A DNA stretch of 64,000 nucleotides from positions 50,467 to 114,466 of the forward strand of contig CAZJPV010000002.1 of NCBI GenBank assembly GCA_964547985.1, given 5' to 3'. The notes below the pieces were generated by a model. It saw only the letters and a list, made by a program, of their open reading frames with translations. It had not been told where the DNA came from and did not search any database. Positions 27,297 to 36,548 of this stretch are shown in pieces; position 1 is the first letter of the stretch, and every line of letters starts with the position of its first letter. The DNA is from JAPLJU01 sp964547985 (lineage in GTDB: Bacteria > Desulfobacterota > Syntrophia > Syntrophales > UBA2192). The position numbers and the translations under genes are program-made.

Positions 27297-28514
27297 CTAT
27301 CTTCTCTTTCGCAGGGGGGTGGGCAGCAGAAAGTCGACGACGTCATCGACGGTGATGATGCCCTGAAGGGCATCCTGATCGTCGACGACAGGAATGGCCA
27401 TGAGGTTGTACTTGGAGACCATCTCGGCCGCTTCTTTTCTGTCGGCATCCACATGTATCTTCTTGGCATTCCTCTTCATCAAGGTGTCGAGCCTGGCCCT
27501 GGGATTCGCCAGGATGAGATCTTTCAGCGACAGGACGCCTTCCAGGTGTTCCCGGTTATCCACGACGTAGAGATAATAGATCATCTCGATGTCCGGCGCG
27601 ATGAGCCGCAGTTCCTTCATCACTTCCTCGGCCGTCATGTCGGGCGGGAAGGAGACGTATTCCGTGGTCATGAGTCCGCCCGCCGTGTCTTCATCATGTT
27701 CCAGAAGCTCGATGACGTCTTCGGCCTCTTCTTTCTCCATGAGACCGATGATCTCCTCTGCTTTCTTGTCCGGCAGGTCGCCCAGGATGTCAGCCGCCTC
27801 GTCGGGGTTCATGGCCTCGAGGACATCGGCGGCTTCCTCGGGTTTCATCTGCTTGATGATGTTCGCGCGTGTCTCCTCGTCGAGTTCGTGGATGATCTCC
27901 CCGGTCGTTTCCTTGTCGAAGGTGCTGAGGAGGTCGGAGCGCTCCTGCATGGAGAGCTGAGAGACGATCTCGGCCATATCCACGGGGTGCATATCCACCA
28001 GGCTCGTCCGGGTGATCGTCAGTGTCAGGCGGTCGAGACCGGGTTCGAGGGGCTTGAGGTAGTGCCACGGGATAAGGGCGCCCCTCTTGGCCCGCCCGAA
28101 ACCGAGACGTCGGATGAGGCCGCCGAAGCCCACGTCGATGGCGAGCAGGCCGAACTGATCCCTCACCTGACCGAGTTGGACATCGTTCACCCGCACCACC
28201 TTGGCGCCGTTGATGTCGACGACCTGCTTGTCCATGATGTGCTCCGCGATGCGGATTTCCTTTTCCTGGGGCTCCATGTGGGCCACGGCGCCTGCTTCCT
28301 CGTAGGTGGTCACGAATTTCTTGTTGAGCACATTGATGTCTTTCACGAGGATGCGGAAGAGCCCCTCGGGACCGCGGATGTAGATCCCTTCAACGACAGG
28401 AAAGGTGTCCCCGGGAACCACATTCATATCCTTGATCTTCCCGATCACGTTTCCCTTGCGATCCAGAAGCGGTCGGTCGAGGATTTCACTCAGATAGATG
28501 TCATCGGAGATCAT
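27297..28514 (-). CDS. Soluble PRC-barrel / MgtE-N / CBS-pair protein (Mg2+-sensor-like)
   Basis: 405 residues without membrane helices. Residues 1 to about 160 look like two PRC-barrel-type repeats (ILDRPLLDRKGNVIGKIKD; HIMDKQVVDINGAKVVRVND). About 165-270 is an MgtE N-terminal superhelix of acidic repeats (DMAEIVSQLS, EEAADVLEAMNPDEAADIL, EEIIGLMEKEEAEDV). A CBS pair follows (HDEDTAGGLMTTEYVSFPPD; DTLMKRNAKKIHVDADRKEA). In true MgtE these domains bind Mg2+ and gate the pore, but here the MgtE membrane domain is absent. The coupled Nramp-like gene may supply the pore. Confidence 0.88.
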   Translation of the reverse strand: MISDDIYLSEILDRPLLDRKGNVIGKIKDMNVVPGDTFPVVEGIYIRGPEGLFRILVKDINVLNKKFVTTYEEAGAVAHMEPQEKEIRIAEHIMDKQVVDINGAKVVRVNDVQLGQVRDQFGLLAIDVGFGGLIRRLGFGRAKRGALIPWHYLKPLEPGLDRLTLTITRTSLVDMHPVDMAEIVSQLSMQERSDLLSTFDKETTGEIIHELDEETRANIIKQMKPEEAADVLEAMNPDEAADILGDLPDKKAEEIIGLMEKEEAEDVIELLEHDEDTAGGLMTTEYVSFPPDMTAEEVMKELRLIAPDIEMIYYLYVVDNREHLEGVLSLKDLILANPRARLDTLMKRNAKKIHVDADRKEAAEMVSKYNLMAIPVVDDQDALQGIITVDDVVDFLLPTPLRKRR

Positions 28515-28644
28515 GACGGCCTCTTCCCATTATTCTGGCCTTCTTCTAAGACAAAAGGAACATAAAATCAACGAACTTGTTCACCGGGAGGCTTTTTTTT
28601 AGAACGCATTATGCAGACCGCTTCGAGACCCCGGTCGAAAGGGC

Positions 28645-28674
28645 TTGACAATCCGAATCCGTCTTTCCTATAGA
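28645..28674 (+). promoter_or_regulatory. Sigma70 promoter for the B12-domain gene
   Basis: TTGACA (28645-28650), 18-base spacer, TATAGA (28669-28674). It lies about 55 bases before ATG 28730 in the divergent region. Confidence 0.6.
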
Positions 28675-28729
28675 GGAATGGTCCGGGGGAAACGGGTGTG
28701 GCCGGAAGCAGAGGACAGGAGGGGTTCAA

Positions 28730-29131
28730 ATGGAACAGACGGTCAGGATCCTGATGGTCAAGTTCGGCGAAGGTTACGACGAGGCGATGGTGAGACTTTC
28801 CCTCGCTTTCCGGGAGGCGGGCTTTGAGATCATTTACACGGATGTGCAGAGACCGGAAGCCATCGTTGCCTCGGCCATTCAGGAATCGGTGGACCACATC
28901 GGCATTACGACCCTGCCGGGCGCAGACCTGGCCAACATCAAAAAAACCATCGACCTGCTGCGCCAATCAGGGGTGGACGACATCCAGATTACGGCCGGAG
29001 GCATTCTCTCCCTTGAAGACACCGCCCGGATCAAGGAGATGGGGATCGCGGAATTCTTCCCCCAGGGAACGTCCATCGAAGAACTCATCCAGTGGGCCAG
29101 GGATCACATCAAACCGTTCGGGCATCCCTGA
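28730..29131 (+). CDS. Cobalamin-binding-domain-like protein lacking the lower-ligand His
   Basis: 133 residues with the flavodoxin-like fold of the methylmalonyl-CoA mutase C-terminal domain: RILMVKFGEGYDEAMVRLSLAFREAGFEIIYTD, IGITTLPGADLANIKKTIDLL, ITAGGILSLEDTARIKEMGIAEFFPQGTSIEEL. Family members normally carry DGHDRG for base-off cobalamin with an axial His; here that stretch reads GEGYDEAM with no His. It may still bind a corrinoid base-on, or have another role. A strong promoter lies upstream; the rubrerythrin gene converges on it. Confidence 0.8.
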   Translation: MEQTVRILMVKFGEGYDEAMVRLSLAFREAGFEIIYTDVQRPEAIVASAIQESVDHIGITTLPGADLANIKKTIDLLRQSGVDDIQITAGGILSLEDTARIKEMGIAEFFPQGTSIEELIQWARDHIKPFGHP

Positions 29132-29220
29132 ACTCTTCGTCAAACACCGGCCAAAAGATTTTTCCGGTGTTCACGCTTTCCCCGACCGTTCCTGCCCCGG
29201 AATGTACCGGGGGCATCTCC

Positions 29221-29718
29221 TCACTTCACTTCCTGATAAGCCTCGGGGGAGTACTGGCAGTTCGGGCACTTTTCCGGTCTCTGGCGGTCTTCGATCCATC
29301 CGCAGTTCGTGCAGACGAAATACAGGGTATCGCGGTCGATGGCCATGTCCGTCAGGGCGGTCTTGTATAGTTTCGCGTGGCGCTCCTCGGCGTTCCGCGC
29401 CTTGGTAAAACCCCAGATGACCGGCTTGTTTCCTTCGGCCCAGGCCTCCTTGAGGAATGCGGGGTAGGTGACTTCATTGACGAAAGTCTCCTTTTCAAAG
29501 GAGCTCTTCAAATTCTCCTCCGTGGACTTGACCTTTTCCAGCAAAGCAAAATGCTCTTTGGCGTGAACGCCCTCGGCGGTGGCAACGGCCCGGAATAGCC
29601 GGGCGACCTGAGGATAGCCCTCTTCATCGGCCTTTCTCGCAAAGGCCAGCAAGCGGAAATAGGCCTTGGCTTCCCCGACGAAAGCTTTTTCAAGATTGTC
29701 CCTTGTCTTCTCTGTCAT
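29221..29718 (-). CDS. Rubrerythrin
   Basis: About 165 residues from ATG 29718 (MTEKTRDNLEKAFVGEAKA); the upstream extension lacks conservation. The four-helix diiron part shows EAKAYFRLLAFARKADEEG, FRAVATAEGVHAKEHF and NAEERHAKLYKTAL, supplying the E and ExxH ligands. The C-terminal rubredoxin-like domain has CTNCGW and CPNCQY. The protein reduces peroxide in anaerobes and is consistent with an oxygen-sensitive lifestyle. Confidence 0.93.
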   Translation of the reverse strand: MTEKTRDNLEKAFVGEAKAYFRLLAFARKADEEGYPQVARLFRAVATAEGVHAKEHFALLEKVKSTEENLKSSFEKETFVNEVTYPAFLKEAWAEGNKPVIWGFTKARNAEERHAKLYKTALTDMAIDRDTLYFVCTNCGWIEDRQRPEKCPNCQYSPEAYQEVK

Positions 29719-30021
29719 GGCCGCTTCCTCTCCCGAATGAATTATCCAATCGGGAGTGATTTGACATACTTGCACGGTTCCGTCCAGTTTTTTCTTTGCC
29801 GGTCGGCTGCGGTATGACGGACGCTCTAATACTTTTTCATTATGTTTCCTCTAATCCAAAAATATGAAGTAAAATCATACGCTTGACCTATTGTTTTTTC
29901 ACTGGATTTGCCCGATTCTAAGGTCAGAAAGGCTCCTCGGGAGAGGACCCTTTCCGTTGACGGCAAGATTTAAATTTCTATTTCGACCGGACACTGCAAA
30001 CCCCCGCACGGAGGCGCGATC
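29719..30021. other. Divergent intergenic region, AT-rich
   Basis: About 300 bases between the rubrerythrin start and the large PKD gene. No gene is supported. A GGAGG at its right end serves ATG 30022. Confidence 0.5.
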
Positions 30022-33000
30022 ATGGACAGGATGCTTGCTCAGCGAAGAAGACTTTACCCCGTCGATCATAGAAGAAGGACGAAAACCCTCGCCATACCCG
30101 AATACCCCATGATGTTGTACCTTCTGGCCCTGCTTCTGTTGATATCGGGTATCATCGTGAATCCCTCCTTCGGTCAGCAGCTGCCCGCGAACTCCTACCG
30201 GGGCAATGCAAGTGCCGCCATCGACATCGACGTGACCTACATCAGCCGGTCGCCCCGCTACGATTACGACGCCGCCAAGAACACGCCGGCCGTCGGGGAC
30301 GTCGTCACCTTCACGGCCAATGTGAGGAGCAGGGGAACGGCGTCCACGGGGAGTTTCACCTACAAATGGTACATCGACGGCGTGGAGGTTTCCTCCGGTC
30401 AATCCTCCCCCATTTCCGCCGGCTACAACGCCAACTTCTCGATGACCTACACCTGGCAATCAGGCAATCACTGGATTTCCTTTTTTGCCGACCCGGACAA
30501 CGCGATTGCCGAGAAATCGGAACAGAATAACCTCCGGAATGAACCCATCAACGCCCTCCTCGTCGGCTTCTGGGTCGAGCGGTCGGTGTACAACTACTTC
30601 GACAGCTACCAGTACTCTTACAGCCAGACCTACGGTCTGACGGACGAGGCCAACTCCTGGGAGGACTGGGCCCAGCGGCAGATCGCCAAGTGGAACGACA
30701 TGCTCAAGACGGCCGTCTTCCCTTCGACGCCCGACGGCTGTCTCGATCGGGTGAGGCTTGACCGCGTGATCATCGTCAATGACGGCGCCCTGCCCCTGAA
30801 CGGGGGACTGCCGACCAACCACCCCGACATGAACGACAAGACCGTGGACATGATGTGGGGCTTCGAGAAGGACATCCTGAGCTCTGGATTTTACAGCCGC
30901 ACCACCCCGAGCAGCCCCTTCAATCTCGAACCGGGTTTGATCCATGAACTGAATCACGCCCGCTACCTCGTCGATTCCTATGCCCTCAATATCCACGGCA
31001 AACACATCGGCGTCCTCAACGACAGCGGTGCCAGGATCTACGCGAACAACGACGTCCTCGTGAGAGTAAACAGCCAGGATCCGTCCCTGATGAGCAACAC
31101 CGTCCCCTGGTACGGCGAGTGGGAGGCGGCGGGCCTGAACGTCTACGCCGGTCAGAGGCCCCTGCCCGGCTGGGCCAACTTCAACGCCCACGCGGGCCTC
31201 GGCGTCTATCTCGACAACAAGTTCCCCCGGAACAACTACCTGCGGGTGGTGGATTCAAGCGGCGACCCCATCGCCGGGGCAACGATCGAGGTCTACCAGG
31301 CCGGCACCTGGCCGGGCGAGTGGCACTGGTACTGTAAATACATCGACAACACCGTCGACGTGACGGGTTTGACGGACTCGCAGGGGCTCTGGAACATGGG
31401 TACAAACCCCTTCTCGAGAGGCGAGCCCCTTGCGTGGAACTTTTATTACGACGTCAACTTCCTGAAGGTCAAATTCGACGGTCAGACGCACTATGCGTGG
31501 TTGGACATTGCGCAGGTTCACGTGGAGTACTTCCGGGGCAACACGGAGAACGCCTACTATGAGGTGAAGCTGCCGCTCAACTACGAGCCGAACAACCCGC
31601 CTGCGGTCTCCGCCGGCCCCGACCAGACGATCGACCTTCCCGCACCGGCGCAGCTTATCGGCACGGCCACAGACGACGGCAAGCCGAACTCACCGGGCAC
31701 CCTCACGATCACCTGGTCGAAGGTGAGCGGCCCCGGGAGCGTCACCTTCGCCAACCCCTCGACCGCCCGGACGGATGCCTATTTCTTGACTCCGGGGGTC
31801 TACGTCCTGAGGCTGACGGCCTCGGACGGGTGGGCGACGGTTTCGGACGAGTGTACCATCACCGTGAACCCCGATCCCAACGCGCCCCTCGAGGTCACGA
31901 CGACGGAGAGCGCCTCGACCTATTCGTACCTCGGAAAGGATTCGAACTGGCGCGCCCAGGGCCAATCCTTCAAGGCGCCGGGGCCCTACCTGGTGCGCCT
32001 GACGGCGGCCTTCGCCAGGAACGGCAACCCCTACAGCGACATCACCGTGAGCATCCGCACCAGCCCCAAGGGCTCGGACCTTGCCACGGCCACGATCCCG
32101 AGGGCTGCCATTACCTCGACGAACTACTCAAGCCCCACCTGGTACACTGTGGAGTTCCCCGGCGGGGTCCCCACGACGACAGGGGGCACCTACTGGGTCA
32201 TCTTCAGCACGACGAGCACCAGCTACGGCAACTACTTCCGCGTGCCCATCAGCTCCGGCAACCCCTACACCGACGGGGCCTGGTACAAGGGGACCAGCCT
32301 CACACCCTACTACAACTACGACATGCTCATGAGGATGGCCTTCGGGGGCACCCAGAACAGCGAACCCTCGCAGGCCGCCATGGGCGAGAGGGTCTCTTCG
32401 GGTTACACGGGCGTGCCCTACACCTTCAGCGCCTCTGCCACGGACCCCGACGCCGACCGCCTCCTCTACGTCTTCGACTGGGGTGACGGGCAGACGACCA
32501 CGACGACGCTGGTCAACTCCGGCACCGCCGTCTCGGCCGAGCATGCCTGGCAGGCCGCCGGCAGCTATGCTGTCCAGGCCCGCGCCGTGGACGAGCACGG
32601 CAAGGAAGGCGCCTGGTCCGGGACCTACTCCGTCAGCATCCAGGTCTCGACCAACAACCCGCCGCAGACCCCTGTACTTTCGGGGCCGGGAAGCGGCACC
32701 GCCGGCCAGTCCCTGACCTTCACGACTACCGCCACGGACCCCGACTCCGACCAGGTCCGTCTCCGCGTCGACTGGGGCGACCAGACCGAGGATGAGTACG
32801 GCCTCTACGCCTCGGGCACCACCATCTCCGCGAGCCACACCTGGCAGGCGGAAGGCACCTACAGCGTCCGCGCCCAGGTCATCGACGCGCGGGGCGCCGT
32901 GTCGGGGTGGTCGGCGGAAAAGACCGTCGTGATCTCCGGCGCATCGACAGAAGAGCTGGTCATCTCCGATGTGCCCACAAGTGCCTGGTACTTCGGCTCC

Positions 33001-33414
33001 ACATACAGCCGCAAGCAGGAAGCCCAGAGCTTCAAGGCCGCCGGGACCCAAATCACCGCCGTCAGCGTCCCCCTCATCCGCTTCGGGCGGCCCAACTTCG
33101 ACATCCGGGTCAGCATCCGCACCTCCCGAAACGGCACCAGCCTGGCCACGGCCCAGATTAACCGCGCCCAGGTCAGCGCCACGGACTGGAGAAACCCCAA
33201 CTGGATCACCGTCACCTTCTCCACACCCGCGCAGGTGACGGAAAATGGAATCTACTACCTCGTCCTCGAGACGCTCAGCTACGACCCGCAAAATTACTAC
33301 AAGATCGGCTACAACGCCAACAACCCCTACCCCGACGGCGTCTACTTCCCCGACTCCAGCTCCTCCGGAAGCGCCGCCCTCGATATGTGCGCAAAAATAA
33401 ACTTCAGTGAGTAA
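30022..33414 (+). CDS. Large secreted multidomain protein: CARDB, HExxH metallopeptidase-like, PKD and two repeated sandwich modules
   Basis: 1130 residues. ATG 30022 has GGAGG upstream and gives a 29-residue basic extension before a signal helix (MLYLLALLLLISGIIVN). Order seen: a CARDB-like domain about 45-170; a region with HELNH at 308-312 (HExxH zinc motif); a small sandwich about 410-440 (VVDSSGDPIAGATIEVYQA); a PKD/Ig-like domain about 530-625; sandwich module 1 about 630-775; two PKD domains about 790-970 (VFDWGDGQTTTT, RVDWGDQTEDEY); sandwich module 2 about 975-1130. The two modules share SFKA, DI-VSIRTS--G--LATA and NPY-DG. It is probably an extracellular protease or adhesin; substrate unknown. 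Confidence 0.75.
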   Translation: MDRMLAQRRRLYPVDHRRRTKTLAIPEYPMMLYLLALLLLISGIIVNPSFGQQLPANSYRGNASAAIDIDVTYISRSPRYDYDAAKNTPAVGDVVTFTANVRSRGTASTGSFTYKWYIDGVEVSSGQSSPISAGYNANFSMTYTWQSGNHWISFFADPDNAIAEKSEQNNLRNEPINALLVGFWVERSVYNYFDSYQYSYSQTYGLTDEANSWEDWAQRQIAKWNDMLKTAVFPSTPDGCLDRVRLDRVIIVNDGALPLNGGLPTNHPDMNDKTVDMMWGFEKDILSSGFYSRTTPSSPFNLEPGLIHELNHARYLVDSYALNIHGKHIGVLNDSGARIYANNDVLVRVNSQDPSLMSNTVPWYGEWEAAGLNVYAGQRPLPGWANFNAHAGLGVYLDNKFPRNNYLRVVDSSGDPIAGATIEVYQAGTWPGEWHWYCKYIDNTVDVTGLTDSQGLWNMGTNPFSRGEPLAWNFYYDVNFLKVKFDGQTHYAWLDIAQVHVEYFRGNTENAYYEVKLPLNYEPNNPPAVSAGPDQTIDLPAPAQLIGTATDDGKPNSPGTLTITWSKVSGPGSVTFANPSTARTDAYFLTPGVYVLRLTASDGWATVSDECTITVNPDPNAPLEVTTTESASTYSYLGKDSNWRAQGQSFKAPGPYLVRLTAAFARNGNPYSDITVSIRTSPKGSDLATATIPRAAITSTNYSSPTWYTVEFPGGVPTTTGGTYWVIFSTTSTSYGNYFRVPISSGNPYTDGAWYKGTSLTPYYNYDMLMRMAFGGTQNSEPSQAAMGERVSSGYTGVPYTFSASATDPDADRLLYVFDWGDGQTTTTTLVNSGTAVSAEHAWQAAGSYAVQARAVDEHGKEGAWSGTYSVSIQVSTNNPPQTPVLSGPGSGTAGQSLTFTTTATDPDSDQVRLRVDWGDQTEDEYGLYASGTTISASHTWQAEGTYSVRAQVIDARGAVSGWSAEKTVVISGASTEELVISDVPTSAWYFGSTYSRKQEAQSFKAAGTQITAVSVPLIRFGRPNFDIRVSIRTSRNGTSLATAQINRAQVSATDWRNPNWITVTFSTPAQVTENGIYYLVLETLSYDPQNYYKIGYNANNPYPDGVYFPDSSSSGSAALDMCAKINFSE

Positions 33415-33441
33415 AGCATCGTCCCTGACAACCTCCTAAAT

Positions 33442-33473
33442 GAAAGGGGCCGGTCGATCGACCGGCCCCTTTC
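33442..33473. terminator. Bidirectional terminator between convergent genes
   Basis: A perfect 14-base stem (33442-33455 with 33460-33473, GAAAGGGGCCGGTC and complement) with a GATC loop, placed between the PKD gene stop and the stop of the patatin gene. U-tracts are short, so efficiency is uncertain. Confidence 0.75.
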
Positions 33474-33492
33474 TCATGAACCCTTCTTTTCT

Positions 33493-34917
33493 TCATTTCG
33501 GTGGAGCGGTTACCGGCATTTTACCTTCGAGGTCCGTCACCAGTTTTTTGAAAGGTTCCTGCGCATACAGGATCTTGCCGGCTACATCCCTTAATTTGTC
33601 CACCTGCTCGGCCGGCAGGGTGAGGGCCGTGGGGATTGTCTGGAAGGAATCCCGCTCGGCCTTGTCTGGCAGGGAAGCGAAGGTGACATGGATGATGTGG
33701 ATTTCAATGGGCTTTGCTCCGGACGTCTCAGCCACATGAGTCCATTCTCCGGCGTAGCGCCGGAGCAGGTCGATGGTCTCGAAATTGTACTTGTTGATCA
33801 TGATGGTTGAAGATGCCCCCAGCATGGCATCCAGGCCCGGGATCTCGTCGAGAAGTCTCCAGCGCGGTCTTTCCTGTGTCTGGGCATCAACGATGATGAA
33901 GACAACCCGGCGTGTCTTTGAAAGCTCTCCGTCTTTCAGTGCATCTACGATGCCGCCCTGCGCTGCGATGGTGTCCATGATGCCCCGGATGCCGAGATTG
34001 TCCGAAACGCCACCGTCAATGAGGTGAATGTAGGGCTTCGTCTCCGGGTCAAGATACGTCTTCATCATGACGGCGTTATAATAAACACGGCTTGTGGGGT
34101 CGGGCTTTGAAAGAGCCTCCGTGATCCATGCGGGCACCTTGTGGTCGCACTGCCCCGCGTAGTTCTTGAGGACAATCGGCGTCAGGGGCCCCGGGAAGGC
34201 CGCCGACGCGGCGACGGCCCGGGACAGGGGGAATTTTTCGAAGTCCGAGCAGATCAGGGCGAACTGGCTCGGGATAAAAGGAAAGACGATGCCGTCAATG
34301 GCGTCCGTGGCCAGGATGACGATGGCGGGCCCTTTGCCGCTCGCCAGGTCACCGAGTGTCGCGCCGTGAAAGATCGTGTAGTCATAGAACTCCTGGGCCA
34401 TGTCGCTCCTTCCGAAGCGCGGAGACCACAATCGGAACCAGTTCACGGGAGTGATAAGCCCCCAGAGGAGGCCGCCCTGAAGGTTCTGCACAAGGACTTT
34501 TTCCCTGTAGTCCTTGAAGGCGTCTCTGCCGTGCAAACCGTAATAGGCCGCCGTAAAGCTTCCGCCGGAAACCCCGGAGATCAGATCCACCTCATCGAGC
34601 AGTGTGTGCCTTGCAGGCTTATCATTCGCACTTTGAATCCCTTTCGGGGCTGGAATCTCGACCCGGTCAAGGGCCTCGAGGACACCGTAGGAAAGCGCTG
34701 CTGCCCGGGTCCCGCCGCCGGAAAAAGCGAGGATGAGAAACAGCTCATCGGATTTCCCCGATGACACCAGTTTGCTCCGGAAGGGGCTTTCCCTGAGTTT
34801 GAATTCCAGCTTGGGATTGAGGGCATACTGGGCCGTGCACGAGGAGAGCAAGAAAATGGCCATGAAAACCATCAACCCTCTCAGCAAAGATGGCAGGACC
34901 ATGAATCTCATTTCCAC
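33493..34917 (-). CDS. Patatin-like phospholipase, lipoprotein (copy 1)
   Basis: 474 residues. The N-terminal signal ends in a lipobox (LLSSC). The patatin domain shows the oxyanion loop FSGGGTRAAALSYG, nucleophile elbow SGVSGGSFTAAYYG (GxSxG) and the catalytic Asp in DGGVSDNLGIRG, giving the Ser-Asp dyad of patatin acyl hydrolases. It is likely anchored to the inner or outer membrane and acts on lipid acyl esters. A paralogue of near-equal length lies at 39295-40707. A GH13 gene starts 19 bases upstream on the same strand, so they may be cotranscribed. Confidence 0.88.
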   Translation of the reverse strand: MEMRFMVLPSLLRGLMVFMAIFLLSSCTAQYALNPKLEFKLRESPFRSKLVSSGKSDELFLILAFSGGGTRAAALSYGVLEALDRVEIPAPKGIQSANDKPARHTLLDEVDLISGVSGGSFTAAYYGLHGRDAFKDYREKVLVQNLQGGLLWGLITPVNWFRLWSPRFGRSDMAQEFYDYTIFHGATLGDLASGKGPAIVILATDAIDGIVFPFIPSQFALICSDFEKFPLSRAVAASAAFPGPLTPIVLKNYAGQCDHKVPAWITEALSKPDPTSRVYYNAVMMKTYLDPETKPYIHLIDGGVSDNLGIRGIMDTIAAQGGIVDALKDGELSKTRRVVFIIVDAQTQERPRWRLLDEIPGLDAMLGASSTIMINKYNFETIDLLRRYAGEWTHVAETSGAKPIEIHIIHVTFASLPDKAERDSFQTIPTALTLPAEQVDKLRDVAGKILYAQEPFKKLVTDLEGKMPVTAPPK

Positions 34918-34935
34918 CCCCTGAAAAGTGATGCC

Positions 34936-36405
34936 TCAGAAAACCAGATAATGAAATCCCCGGGGCTCGAGATCCACGAATAGCCCCGGTTCCATCATCT
35001 CCTTTCCGTCCCGCTCGTAGACGGTATCAGAAAACAGATCCTTCAACAGCCAAATGGAGCCTCCCAGGTCGTCCCAGGGAAGCCTGATAAGCCCCTGAGA
35101 ACGGATATCGGAGTCATTGATGACAATCAAACGCCGCTCTTCGTCCTTTCGCCAGCACCAGGCGAGGAAATTCTGAAAACTCACGTTATCCGGCCAGCCG
35201 CTGAGCTCGCAAAGGCGCCAGTTTCCATCGTGGAGCGCCGGAGATCGGATATCATCGAGCAGTTTTCTGTAGAATGAATGCAACTTTTCATCAACCTCCT
35301 CAACAGGTTGTCTTCCCAGCTGGACGGGCAGTTTTACCTTCCGTCCTTCCAGTTGGCCTTCGTGAAGGAGTTTCGCCCCCGGAAGCGTTGCAAAGGTAAC
35401 GGCTGCTGCAGGCAACGTATGGGGCGAAAAAGTCGCCGCCGAGCGGGGCTCGTCGTGGTTCTCGATGAAGCGGACAAGCTTCCCCTGGTAGACGGGATCG
35501 GCCTGGAGATGCCGGCGGATGCTCCCGGCGTTTCCGCTGACCAGCATATCATAAAGCTTCTTGTCGTAGCAGTAATCGAACCCCTGCTTCAGAAGGTCCG
35601 GTTCCAGGTCCCAGTAGACCTCGGCCATGAAAAGGAAATCGGAAGAGGCCTTTCGAAGGGCCGTGATCATCTCTTCCCAGAACTCTACCGGCGGGCGTTT
35701 CCCGACTCGAGTCCCCCAGGTCCCCTCAAAGACATTTCCCGTGAGAAGCATGGCCATGTCGCATCGGACGCCGTCACACTGCTTGGAGATACACAGAAGG
35801 GTATCGACATAAGTCCGCCGGAGACCGCTCGCGAATCCGTTGACCTGGGCGGTGTCCTCCCAGGGAGGGAAGAAGGGGTCCCGCCCGCGGGCAAACACCC
35901 TGCCCCCGGACTCGAAGAAGGCGTCGGGAAATTCTTCCAGATCCTTGCGGGACCCTTGAATAAAATATTCAGGGTGTTCGGAGACCCAGGGGTGATCGAT
36001 GGCCGTGTGGTTGGGCACAAAATCGAGGATGAGCCTCATCCCCCGCTTCGCGAGCATCTCGCGGGCAACGCCAAGCCCGCTCATTCCGCCCAGGCGCCTA
36101 TCCACCGTGTAGCGGCGTACACAGTAGGGTGAGCCAACGACGTCCCGCGGACGAAAATCCGACAGGGCGTTGCGGCAAGCGTTTCTGAGTTTTGGAAGTC
36201 CACGGGCAATGCGGGTGCCTGCGGGGCTCCGCTCCCAGACCCCCATGAGCCAGACGGCATCAAAGCCGCGGGACGACAGGGTGTCCCACTCTTCCGCGGG
36301 GACGTTTCGGAGGGAGATGGGCTGGCTGTAACGCCGGCTCAAATCATTGAGCCAGACGAAGGTGTTGATTTCATAGATGATGGGGTTTCGCGGCCAGCTC
36401 TTCAT
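34936..36405 (-). CDS. GH13 alpha-amylase-family enzyme
   Basis: 489 residues. The four GH13 conserved regions are visible: LILDFVPNH (region I), CDGVRCDMAM with the nucleophile Asp (II), FLMAEVYWD with the acid Glu (III), and RFIENHDEPRSA (IV). A C-terminal beta domain ends the protein. No signal peptide is seen, so it is cytoplasmic. The family acts on alpha-glucans or transfers glucosyl units; the exact substrate is not indicated. A promoter with -35 TTGCCT and -10 TATCAT precedes it, almost the same as that of the sulfatase maturase gene. Confidence 0.87.
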   Translation of the reverse strand: MKSWPRNPIIYEINTFVWLNDLSRRYSQPISLRNVPAEEWDTLSSRGFDAVWLMGVWERSPAGTRIARGLPKLRNACRNALSDFRPRDVVGSPYCVRRYTVDRRLGGMSGLGVAREMLAKRGMRLILDFVPNHTAIDHPWVSEHPEYFIQGSRKDLEEFPDAFFESGGRVFARGRDPFFPPWEDTAQVNGFASGLRRTYVDTLLCISKQCDGVRCDMAMLLTGNVFEGTWGTRVGKRPPVEFWEEMITALRKASSDFLFMAEVYWDLEPDLLKQGFDYCYDKKLYDMLVSGNAGSIRRHLQADPVYQGKLVRFIENHDEPRSAATFSPHTLPAAAVTFATLPGAKLLHEGQLEGRKVKLPVQLGRQPVEEVDEKLHSFYRKLLDDIRSPALHDGNWRLCELSGWPDNVSFQNFLAWCWRKDEERRLIVINDSDIRSQGLIRLPWDDLGGSIWLLKDLFSDTVYERDGKEMMEPGLFVDLEPRGFHYLVF

Positions 36406-36449
36406 CGGTCTTTATCGATGCTTCCCAAGTGGGTAATATTTCGGCAGGA

Positions 36450-36479
36450 ATGATACACGGGTATGATCTAAAAAGGCAA
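36450..36479 (-). promoter_or_regulatory. Promoter of the GH13 gene (twin of the one at 38385)
   Basis: Minus strand: TTGCCT (36479-36474), 18-base spacer, TATCAT (36455-36450), about 45 bases before the ATG. The spacer core and flanks are nearly identical to the promoter-like sequence before the maturase gene. Confidence 0.6.
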
Positions 36480-36548
36480 GGAGAGACGCAAAAAATGATG
36501 CGACCGTTTCAGGTCTTATCGTGTTGATTTATCACTTCGTTTATACCT

